From the NCBI GenBank assembly GCA_905236295.1, contig CAJOQF010000349.1, forward strand, positions 1 through 5,305: a stretch of 5,305 nucleotides of DNA. The letters are read 5' to 3'. Of this stretch, positions 1 through 5,305 are shown piece after piece (the first letter of the stretch is position 1; the number at the start of each line of letters is the position of its first letter). The notes under the pieces are model-generated. The model made no database searches. It was not told where the DNA came from and was given only the letters and a program-made list of their open reading frames with translations. A program made the translations under genes and the position numbers. The stretch is from an uncultured Eubacterium sp. (GTDB lineage Bacteria > Bacillota > Clostridia > Lachnospirales > Lachnospiraceae).

Positions 1-1
1 A

Positions 2-142
2 GAAATAGTCAAGGCAGAGATTGATTTCATAGACAGAACAGCGCTGCGGGATCAAATCTCCGTTGATCGTTTTAGAGGAATGCAGACGGTGATAAAGCGG
101 ATTCAATGTTTTTCAGAAAAGTTTGTCTCGGTCGGATGCTGA
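2..142 (+). CDS. C-terminal end of an unrecognised upstream gene (partial)
   Basis: Reading from base 2, this frame stays open for 46 codons and ends at TGA (140-142). The other two forward frames stop within the first 25 bases. The peptide begins EIVKAEIDFIDRTALRDQ and ends KFVSVGC; it is mixed, charged and soluble-looking, with no membrane segment and no motif I recognise. A 46-codon open run can occur by chance, so the evidence is moderate. One minus-strand frame is also open over part of the stretch but has no visible start. No intrinsic terminator lies between this stop and the promoter at 171. Transcription from this gene may therefore run into the leader and meet the terminator at 218-258. 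No function is assigned. Confidence 0.5.
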   Translation, partial: EIVKAEIDFIDRTALRDQISVDRFRGMQTVIKRIQCFSEKFVSVGC

Positions 143-170
143 TTTTTACGCGCAGTTTGAAATAAAACGC

Positions 171-199
171 TTGACAATGACCATAATTATTAGTATCAT
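171..199 (+). promoter_or_regulatory. Sigma-A (sigma-70 type) promoter for the gltB leader
   Basis: A perfect -35 box TTGACA (171-176) is separated by exactly 17 bp from a -10 box TATCAT (194-199), one mismatch from TATAAT. The predicted start of transcription is about 205-208, giving a leader of roughly 150 nt before gltB. The spacer is AT-rich and contains the palindrome ATAATTAT (183-190), a possible operator, although I recognise no regulator site. It does not fit the Bacillus TnrA/GlnR pattern TGTNAN7TNACA. I see no second promoter between the terminator and gltB, so this is the best candidate for driving the operon. Confidence 0.8.
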
Positions 200-208
200 A
201 GGAAATCA

Positions 209-226
209 CAAGACAAAGGCGTCTTG
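209..226 (+). promoter_or_regulatory. Candidate antiterminator hairpin overlapping the terminator
   Basis: CAAGAC (209-214) pairs perfectly with GTCTTG (221-226) around the six-base loop AAAGGC (215-220). Bases 218-226 are also the outer part of the 5' arm of the terminator hairpin, so the two structures exclude each other. This is the geometry of an antiterminator. Known ANTAR-protein target RNAs have hexaloops with A at position 1 and G at position 4, which this loop fits. They normally have two such hairpins, and I find no upstream partner. Unaided, the 15-bp terminator stem should be more stable, so a bound factor would be needed to favour this form. The structure is seen in the sequence; the function is inferred. 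Confidence 0.4.
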
Positions 227-258
227 AAGCTATACCTAGCTTCAAGGCGCCCTTTTTT
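218..258 (+). terminator. Intrinsic terminator in the gltB leader (probable attenuator)
   Basis: The arms GGCGTCTTGAAGCTA (218-232) and TAGCTTCAAGGCGCC (237-251) form a 15-bp stem with a single T-G wobble (222/247) and a 4-base loop TACC. They are followed by C and six T residues (253-258). This is a strong rho-independent terminator. It sits downstream of the promoter at 171-199 and upstream of gltB, so transcripts from that promoter must read through it to express the operon. It could also stop readthrough from the upstream gene. On the minus strand only three T follow the hairpin, so it is unlikely to work in that direction. Confidence 0.85.
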
Positions 259-299
259 ATGATATAGGAAATTTCTCCGAAATTCCTATATCATAAAAA
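254..299. repeat. 46-bp near-perfect palindrome in the leader
   Basis: The left arm TTTTTATGATATAGGAA (254-270) is perfectly complementary to TTCCTATATCATAAAAA (283-299). With A271 bulged out, four more pairs (272-275 with 279-282) close it to a three-base loop TCC. The outer five T of the left arm are also the U-tract of the preceding terminator. The structure is AT-rich and lacks a T-run after it, so it is not itself a forward terminator. It may be a leader structure, or a copy of an intergenic palindromic repeat (REP or MITE type); one copy cannot distinguish these. Confidence 0.75.
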
Positions 300-300
300 G

Positions 301-331
301 CGCTCCGCTATGGATGCGCATAAGCGGCGCG
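301..331 (+). promoter_or_regulatory. GC-rich stem-loop just upstream of the gltB ribosome binding site
   Basis: Bases 301-303 pair with 329-331, there is one T-C mismatch (304/328), and 305-308 pair with 324-327. The helix can extend with A323 bulged (309-312 with 319-322), leaving the loop GATGCG (313-318). It begins one base after the palindrome at 254-299 and ends 13 bases before the Shine-Dalgarno sequence. It should fold without covering that site. It may protect the mRNA 5' end, or be the distal part of a compound repeat together with the preceding palindrome. No function is demonstrated. Confidence 0.55.
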
Positions 332-359
332 AAAGATAGATCAGAAAGGATGGAAGATA

Positions 360-3300
360 ATGACGAGCTTTAAGGAAATAGGCGACCAAGGTCTGTACGA
401 CCCACGGTTTGAACATGATAACTGCGGTATCGGAGCGATAATAGATATAGAGGGAAGGGCGAGCAACAGCATCGTGGCTGATGCACTTTCGATAGTTGAA
501 AACTTAGAGCACAGAGCCGGCAAGGATGCAGAGGGGTTGACCGGTGACGGAGTCGGAATCCTTACCCAGATCCCCCACAAATTTTTTGTAAAAAAATTAA
601 AGGAAGACGGAATCGATTTGCCCGACTACAGACAGTATGGAGTGGGAATGTTTTTCTTCCCGCAAAATGATCTCGATATGAGACAGGCAAGATCGATGTT
701 CGAGATTATCGTAAGAAAAGCCGGATTAAACATTATCGCGTGGAGAAAGGTTGACTCCGACCCGGATGTTCTTGGAAGCAAGGCGAGAGAATGTATGCCG
801 AACATCTATCAGGTGTTTATAGAAAGACCTCTCGATGTGGAGGAGGATCTTGCGTTCGACCGCATGCTCTATATTGTCAGACGTGAGTTTGAGCAGAGTA
901 ATGTAAATACCTATGTTCCGTCGCTCTCATGCAGAACGATAGTCTACAAGGGAATGTTTCTGGTAAACCAGCTTAGAACTTTCTTCCTTGATCTGTGCGA
1001 CCCGGACTATGAGTCTGCGATCGCCATGGTTCATTCGAGATTCTCGACGAACACAATGCCGAGCTGGAACAGAGCCCATCCGAACAGATTCATCGTTCAC
1101 AACGGTGAGATAAATACGATCAGGGGAAATGCCGACAAGATGCTTGCCCGTGAGGAGACCATGCATACCGACGTTTTCTCCGATGAGGATATGACAAAGG
1201 TACTGCCGGTCGTTTCGCAGAGCGGATCAGATTCGGCAATGCTTGACAACACATTGGAATTTCTTGTGATGAGCGGAATGGATCTGCCGCTCGCAATGTC
1301 GATAATGATCCCGGAGCCTTGGGCGCACAACGAGACTCTTTCTCAGGAGGAGAGGGACTTCTATCAGTACTATGCGACCATGATGGAGCCGTGGGACGGG
1401 CCCGCATCGATCCTGTTCTCGGACGGTGATGTGATGGGTGCGATCCTCGACAGGAACGGACTTCGCCCGTCGAGATACTACGTGATGGATGACGGAAGAC
1501 TCATCCTCTCATCTGAGGTAGGAGTGCTCGACCTTCCGGAAGCGCACATTATCAAAAAAGAGAGACTTCATCCGGGAAAACTTTTGCTGGTGGATACCAG
1601 ACAGAAGAGATTGATATTGGACCGCGAGATAAAAGAGAAATATGCACTTGGAAAGCCTTACGGAGAGTGGCTTGATTCGAACCTTACCAGACTTTCCGAT
1701 ATGAAGATCCCGAATAAAAAAGTACCTCAGATCACAGGCGAGGAAATGCAGAGGCTTCAAAAAGCATTCGGATATACATGGGAAAACTATCATGACGGAA
1801 TTCTTGGAATGGCGCTAAACGGAACCGAAAGCATAGGCTCAATGGGAGTGGACACTCCGATTGCAGCTCTCTCGGGAGAATACCAGCCGCTGTTTTATTA
1901 TTTCAAACAGCTCTTTGCGCAGGTGACAAATCCTCCTATTGATGCGCAGCGCGAGGAGATCGTCACATCGAGAACGGTGTACATTGGTAAGAACGGAAAT
2001 CTTCTCGATGAGGATCCGGCAAACTGCCATGTGATAAAGATTGAAAATCCGATCCTCTCAGACCTCGATCTGCTGAGAATTGAAAATATGAAGCAAGATG
2101 GTTTTAAGGTATCAAAGATCTCCACACTCTACTATAAGAGCACACCGATGAAGAGAGTGTTAAACCATCTGTTTGTTGAAGTTGACCGCGCGTATAAGGA
2201 GGGAGCCAATATTCTCATCCTCTCAGACCGCGGTGTGGATGAAAACCACGTTGCGATCCCTTCGCTTCTGGCTGTGGCAGCAGTCCACACTCATCTGGTA
2301 GAGACAAAGAAGTGCACCGCAATGTCGCTCATCCTCGAATCGGGTGAGCCGAGGGAGGTACACCATTTTGCAACCCTTCTCGGATACGGAGCATCGGCGG
2401 TAAATCCATATCTTGCGCACGCTACTATAGGTCAGCTCGTGGAGGAGGAACTGCTCGACAAGGATTACTATGCGGCAGTTGATGATTATGATAAGGCGAT
2501 CCTTTTCGGAATCGTAAAGATTGCTTCAAAGATGGGAATTTCTACCATCCAGTCATATCTCGGAAGCAAGATATTCGAGGCTATCGGAATATCACAGGAT
2601 GTCATAGACACCTACTTCCCGGGAACGGTAAGCAGGGTGGGTGGAATCACCCTTGAGGATATAGAAAAAGCTATCGACAAACAGCATTCGAAGGCGTTTG
2701 ATCCGCTGGGACTTGCGACCAATCTTGAGCTGACATCGATGGGAAGACACAAGGAGAGAAGCCGCGGCGAGAATCACAGATACGATCCAAAGACTATCCA
2801 TATGCTCCAGCTTGCCACAAGGGAGGGAAGCTACGAGAAGTTTAAGGAGTACACAAAGATGGTTGACGCCGAAAAGACAGGCTATCTGAGAAATCTTATA
2901 GAGTTCAACTATCCTAAGAAGGCTATACCTCTTGACGAGGTCGAGAGCGTGGAGTCGATAGTAACAAGATTTAAAACGGGAGCCATGTCTTACGGATCTA
3001 TTTCCGAGGAGGCACATCAGACCCTTGCCATAGCCATGAACCGTCTGCACGGAAAGTCAAACAGCGGTGAGGGCGGAGAGAGTGAGGAGAGGATCATCTC
3101 TGCGGGTACGGCTGATGACAGAAGCTCTGCGATCAAGCAGGTTGCCAGCGGAAGATTCGGAGTGACCAGCCGTTACCTTGTAAGCGCCAAGGAGATTCAG
3201 ATCAAGATGGCGCAGGGTGCAAAACCCGGTGAGGGAGGGCATCTCCCCGGAAAGAAGGTTTATCCATGGATCGCAAAGACCAGACATTCTACTCCGGGCG

Positions 3301-4910
3301 TGAGTCTTATCTCGCCACCGCCGCACCATGACATCTATTCTATAGAGGATCTGGCGCAGCTTATATACGACCTTAAAAATGCAAATAAGGATGCAAGAAT
3401 CTCCGTAAAGCTTGTGTCTGAGGCAGGTGTGGGAACTGTCGCTGCCGGCGTGGCAAAGGCAGGAGCAGGAGTTGTCCTGATATCAGGATACGACGGAGGA
3501 ACAGGAGCAGCTCCGCTTTCATCCATTCACAATGCGGGTCTTCCGTGGGAGCTCGGACTTGCGGAGACACACCAGACACTTATTGCAAACGGACTCAGAA
3601 ACCGCGTTGTAATAGAGACAGACGGAAAGCTTATGAGCGGAAGGGACGTTGCGATCGCAGCGATCCTCGGGGCAGAGGAATTCGGATTTGCAACCGCTCC
3701 TCTTATCACAATGGGATGTGTGATGATGAGAGCATGTCAGTCGGATACATGTCCGATGGGAGTTGCGACCCAGAATCCGGAGCTTCGCAAGCGTTTCTCA
3801 GGTAAGCCTGAGTATGTCGAGAATTTCATGCTCTTTATCGCGAGAGAGCTTCGCGAGATCATGAGCAGGCTCGGCGTCAGAAACGTGATCGAGCTTGTCG
3901 GAAGAACAGACCTCTTAAAGAGAAGAGAGAATCTCTCCGAGAGCGAGGCAAAGATTGACTTGAGCGGAATCCTTCTCGATATGTCAAAGGAGACCGAGTC
4001 GACCTTCGATCCGAAGTATCTCTATGATTTCAAGCTTCAGGATACAAAGGATGAGAGCATTCTTTTGAAGTCAAAGGAGATAAAGAGGGCGATCGAAGGC
4101 GAGGGAAGCGCACAGATCGATGTCACATTAAAGAGCACCGACAGAACATTCGGAACACTCCTCGGAGCACAGATAACCAGAGTATATCCGGAGGGACTTG
4201 CCGAGGATGCGATCACGGTCAACTGTACCGGATCAGGCGGACAGAGCTTTGGAGCGTTCATTCCGAAAGGTCTTACACTCGAGCTTGAGGGCGACAGCAA
4301 CGACTATTTCGGAAAGGGATTGTCAGGCGGAAGCCTTATAGTGCGTGCGCCTAAGGATGCTAAATACGATCCGCATGAGAATATTATTATAGGAAACGTT
4401 GCTCTCTACGGAGCTACATCCGGAAAAGCGTTTATCGCCGGTATGGCAGGTGAGAGATTCTGTATCAGAAACTCAGGCGCAACAGCGGTTGTCGAGGGCG
4501 TAGGTGAGCACGGCTGCGAGTACATGACAGGCGGAATGGTTGTCATACTCGGAGAGACAGGAAAGAACTTTGCCGCAGGTATGAGCGGTGGTATTGCGTA
4601 TGTGCTCGATGAGGAGAACAAGCTCTACAAGAATCTGAACAAGCAGTTTGTGAGCATGGAGAGAGTCGAGGACAAGAGCGATATCGTAGAGATCAAGAAG
4701 ATGATAGAGGAGCATGTAAAGAGAACCGGCTCAAAGAAGGGAATGGAGATACTCGAAGACTTTGAGAATTATTCGGGCAAATTTAAAAAGATCATTCCGA
4801 CGGATTACAGAACCATGCTAAAGAAGATAGCTTCATTTGAGGAGAAGGGAGCAGACCATAAGACTGCCCAGACCCTTGCATTTAAAGCTTTTGTGGGAGG
4901 TGAATTATAA
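360..4910 (+). CDS. gltB: Glutamate synthase [NADPH] large (alpha) subunit
   Basis: This 1516-residue protein is the catalytic subunit of cytosolic GOGAT. It hydrolyses glutamine and uses the ammonia to convert 2-oxoglutarate to glutamate. It is complete and of normal family length. The short propeptide LYDPRFEHDN precedes Cys22, the expected N-terminal nucleophile after processing. The class II glutaminase domain (about 22-440) has HSRFSTN (225-231), NGEINTIRGN (from 248) and GSDS (289-292). The central domain has QVTNPPID (521-528) and SDRG (622-625). The FMN/synthase domain (about 850-1215) has GAMSYGSIS (874-882), GEGGE (903-907), AQGAKPGEGGHLPG (from 951) and GYDGGTGAAPLSS (from 1043). 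Cys1120, Cys1126 and Cys1131 (CX5CX4C) should bind the 3Fe-4S cluster. A GXGXG beta-helix domain follows (about 1250-1440). The start is supported by AAAGGA (345-350), 9 nt upstream. The adjacent small-subunit gene argues against a ferredoxin-dependent enzyme. In Bacillus naming this gene is gltA. Confidence 0.97.
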   Translation: MTSFKEIGDQGLYDPRFEHDNCGIGAIIDIEGRASNSIVADALSIVENLEHRAGKDAEGLTGDGVGILTQIPHKFFVKKLKEDGIDLPDYRQYGVGMFFFPQNDLDMRQARSMFEIIVRKAGLNIIAWRKVDSDPDVLGSKARECMPNIYQVFIERPLDVEEDLAFDRMLYIVRREFEQSNVNTYVPSLSCRTIVYKGMFLVNQLRTFFLDLCDPDYESAIAMVHSRFSTNTMPSWNRAHPNRFIVHNGEINTIRGNADKMLAREETMHTDVFSDEDMTKVLPVVSQSGSDSAMLDNTLEFLVMSGMDLPLAMSIMIPEPWAHNETLSQEERDFYQYYATMMEPWDGPASILFSDGDVMGAILDRNGLRPSRYYVMDDGRLILSSEVGVLDLPEAHIIKKERLHPGKLLLVDTRQKRLILDREIKEKYALGKPYGEWLDSNLTRLSDMKIPNKKVPQITGEEMQRLQKAFGYTWENYHDGILGMALNGTESIGSMGVDTPIAALSGEYQPLFYYFKQLFAQVTNPPIDAQREEIVTSRTVYIGKNGNLLDEDPANCHVIKIENPILSDLDLLRIENMKQDGFKVSKISTLYYKSTPMKRVLNHLFVEVDRAYKEGANILILSDRGVDENHVAIPSLLAVAAVHTHLVETKKCTAMSLILESGEPREVHHFATLLGYGASAVNPYLAHATIGQLVEEELLDKDYYAAVDDYDKAILFGIVKIASKMGISTIQSYLGSKIFEAIGISQDVIDTYFPGTVSRVGGITLEDIEKAIDKQHSKAFDPLGLATNLELTSMGRHKERSRGENHRYDPKTIHMLQLATREGSYEKFKEYTKMVDAEKTGYLRNLIEFNYPKKAIPLDEVESVESIVTRFKTGAMSYGSISEEAHQTLAIAMNRLHGKSNSGEGGESEERIISAGTADDRSSAIKQVASGRFGVTSRYLVSAKEIQIKMAQGAKPGEGGHLPGKKVYPWIAKTRHSTPGVSLISPPPHHDIYSIEDLAQLIYDLKNANKDARISVKLVSEAGVGTVAAGVAKAGAGVVLISGYDGGTGAAPLSSIHNAGLPWELGLAETHQTLIANGLRNRVVIETDGKLMSGRDVAIAAILGAEEFGFATAPLITMGCVMMRACQSDTCPMGVATQNPELRKRFSGKPEYVENFMLFIARELREIMSRLGVRNVIELVGRTDLLKRRENLSESEAKIDLSGILLDMSKETESTFDPKYLYDFKLQDTKDESILLKSKEIKRAIEGEGSAQIDVTLKSTDRTFGTLLGAQITRVYPEGLAEDAITVNCTGSGGQSFGAFIPKGLTLELEGDSNDYFGKGLSGGSLIVRAPKDAKYDPHENIIIGNVALYGATSGKAFIAGMAGERFCIRNSGATAVVEGVGEHGCEYMTGGMVVILGETGKNFAAGMSGGIAYVLDEENKLYKNLNKQFVSMERVEDKSDIVEIKKMIEEHVKRTGSKKGMEILEDFENYSGKFKKIIPTDYRTMLKKIASFEEKGADHKTAQTLAFKAFVGGEL
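4895..4903 (+). promoter_or_regulatory. Shine-Dalgarno site of gltD inside the gltB 3' end
   Basis: GGGAGGTGA includes eight consecutive bases (4896-4903) matching the anti-Shine-Dalgarno complement. It lies 6 nt before the gltD ATG at 4910, and the same bases encode most of the final Val-Gly-Gly-Glu of GltB. With the one-base stop/start overlap TAATG, this fixes the gltD start. It suggests that ribosomes finishing gltB can restart on gltD, while the strong site also permits independent loading. Confidence 0.85.
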
Positions 4911-5305
4911 TGGGAAAGACAACAGGATTTTTGGAGTATGACAGAGAAGAACCTTCCGTAAGAGCGGAGTTGGTCAGAATAAACGACTTTTTCGAATTCC
5001 ACGGCAGATTGAATCCCGAAAAACAGAGGCAGCAGGCGGCGAGATGTATGGACTGCGGAATACCTTTCTGCCAGGCGGGAATGACGATATCTGGCATGGC
5101 TTCCGGATGTCCTTTGGGCAACCTGATTCCGGAGGTGAATGATCTGGTGTACCGCGGAAATATGGACGCGGCATACAGGAGACTTTCCGTGACCCACAGT
5201 TTTCCGGAGTTTACCTGCAGGGTGTGTCCGGCTCTGTGTGAGGCGGCCTGCACCTGCGGACTCATGTCCGAGCCGGTGGCTACCAAGGAAAATGAGAAGG
5301 CGGTA
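4910..5305 (+). CDS. gltD: Glutamate synthase [NADPH] small (beta) subunit, N-terminal part
   Basis: The first 132 codons are present and the frame runs open to the window edge; family members are usually about 450-500 residues. GltD is the FAD-containing NADPH oxidoreductase that feeds electrons to the large subunit. Only its N-terminal iron-sulfur domain is visible. The first cysteine group is ARCMDCGIPFC (Cys46, Cys49, Cys54) with GCPLGNLIPEVNDLVY (Cys67). The second is FPEFTCRVCPALCEAACTCG (Cys103, 106, 110, 114, 116). These match the family's 4Fe-4S region; the FAD- and NADPH-binding domains lie beyond the window. The same domain occurs in related oxidoreductases such as the NfnB/SudA types and dihydropyrimidine dehydrogenase. 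The one-base overlap with gltB makes GltD the clear call. Cys103 stands where many family members have Gly before RVCP. In Bacillus naming this gene is gltB. Confidence 0.95.
   Translation, partial: MGKTTGFLEYDREEPSVRAELVRINDFFEFHGRLNPEKQRQQAARCMDCGIPFCQAGMTISGMASGCPLGNLIPEVNDLVYRGNMDAAYRRLSVTHSFPEFTCRVCPALCEAACTCGLMSEPVATKENEKAV

Noticed and set aside
2..112. Minus-strand gene upstream of the promoter
   Set aside because: One minus frame is open here but has no in-frame start codon in view and no ribosome binding site. The + strand reading ending at 142 fits the context better.
310..339. Nine-codon leader peptide (MDAHKRRER) before gltB
   Set aside because: Its ATG lies within the 301-331 stem-loop with no Shine-Dalgarno sequence upstream, and it has no run of regulatory codons. 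It also lies after the terminator, so it could not control it by classical attenuation.
259..350. A second promoter between the terminator and gltB
   Set aside because: -10-like strings such as TATGAT (258-263) and TATCAT (289-294) lie in the palindrome, but neither has a -35 box at 16-18 bp. They are explained by the inverted repeat.
143..359. A known riboswitch or T-box in the leader
   Set aside because: I see no T-box sequence, no recognisable aptamer core, and too little RNA between the predicted start and the terminator to hold one. The only upstream structure is the small hairpin at 209-226.
2592..3050. 152-codon open frame on the minus strand inside gltB
   Set aside because: It lies wholly opposite conserved gltB sequence. 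Its translation shows no recognisable motif and it has no independent context. It is a shadow of the strong codon bias of the real gene.
3545..3805. 86-codon + strand frame inside gltB
   Set aside because: It is an out-of-frame reading of the conserved FMN and 3Fe-4S region, low in complexity and rich in Arg, Asp and Cys.
4882..5286. 134-codon minus-strand open frame spanning the gltB/gltD junction
   Set aside because: It is antisense to the conserved GltB C-terminus and the GltD cysteine-rich domain, with no plausible protein features. Overlapping frames at 4805-5197 and 4974-5174 fail for the same reason.

Overview
The window holds the start of a glutamate synthase (GOGAT) operon, almost certainly from a Gram-positive anaerobe of the Clostridia. 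Lachnospiraceae is my best guess. The basis is protein style (the GltD cysteine-rich segment and the HRAGKDAEG variant in GltB), heavy use of AGA and GGA codons, strong purine-rich Shine-Dalgarno sites and intrinsic terminators. The family-level call is inference.

Layout: 2-142 looks like the last 46 codons of an unrecognised gene on the + strand. Bases 143-359 are a non-coding leader with a consensus-like sigma-A promoter (171-199). A strong intrinsic terminator (218-258) starts only about 10-13 nt after the predicted transcription start. Two more stem-loops follow back to back (254-299 and 301-331), then a ribosome binding site. Bases 360-4910 are a complete large (alpha) subunit of glutamate synthase, with all catalytic and cofactor motifs intact. 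Bases 4910-5305 are the first 132 codons of the small (beta) subunit, overlapping the large subunit by one base (TAATG) and cut by the window edge.

The two proteins form NADPH-dependent GOGAT. The small subunit takes electrons from NADPH and passes them through iron-sulfur clusters to FMN on the large subunit. There, ammonia released from glutamine reacts with 2-oxoglutarate to give glutamate. With glutamine synthetase this is the main high-affinity route of ammonium assimilation.

The genes are ordinary; the leader is the part worth a second look. A terminator between a good promoter and the gene implies attenuation. A 6-bp hairpin with an AAAGGC hexaloop (209-226) overlaps the 5' arm of the terminator and cannot form together with it. 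Its A1/G4 loop resembles the RNA hairpins bound by ANTAR-domain antiterminators, but the partner hairpin of the known dual motif is not visible. The mechanism is a hypothesis only. I found no mobile element, CRISPR array, tRNA or rRNA.
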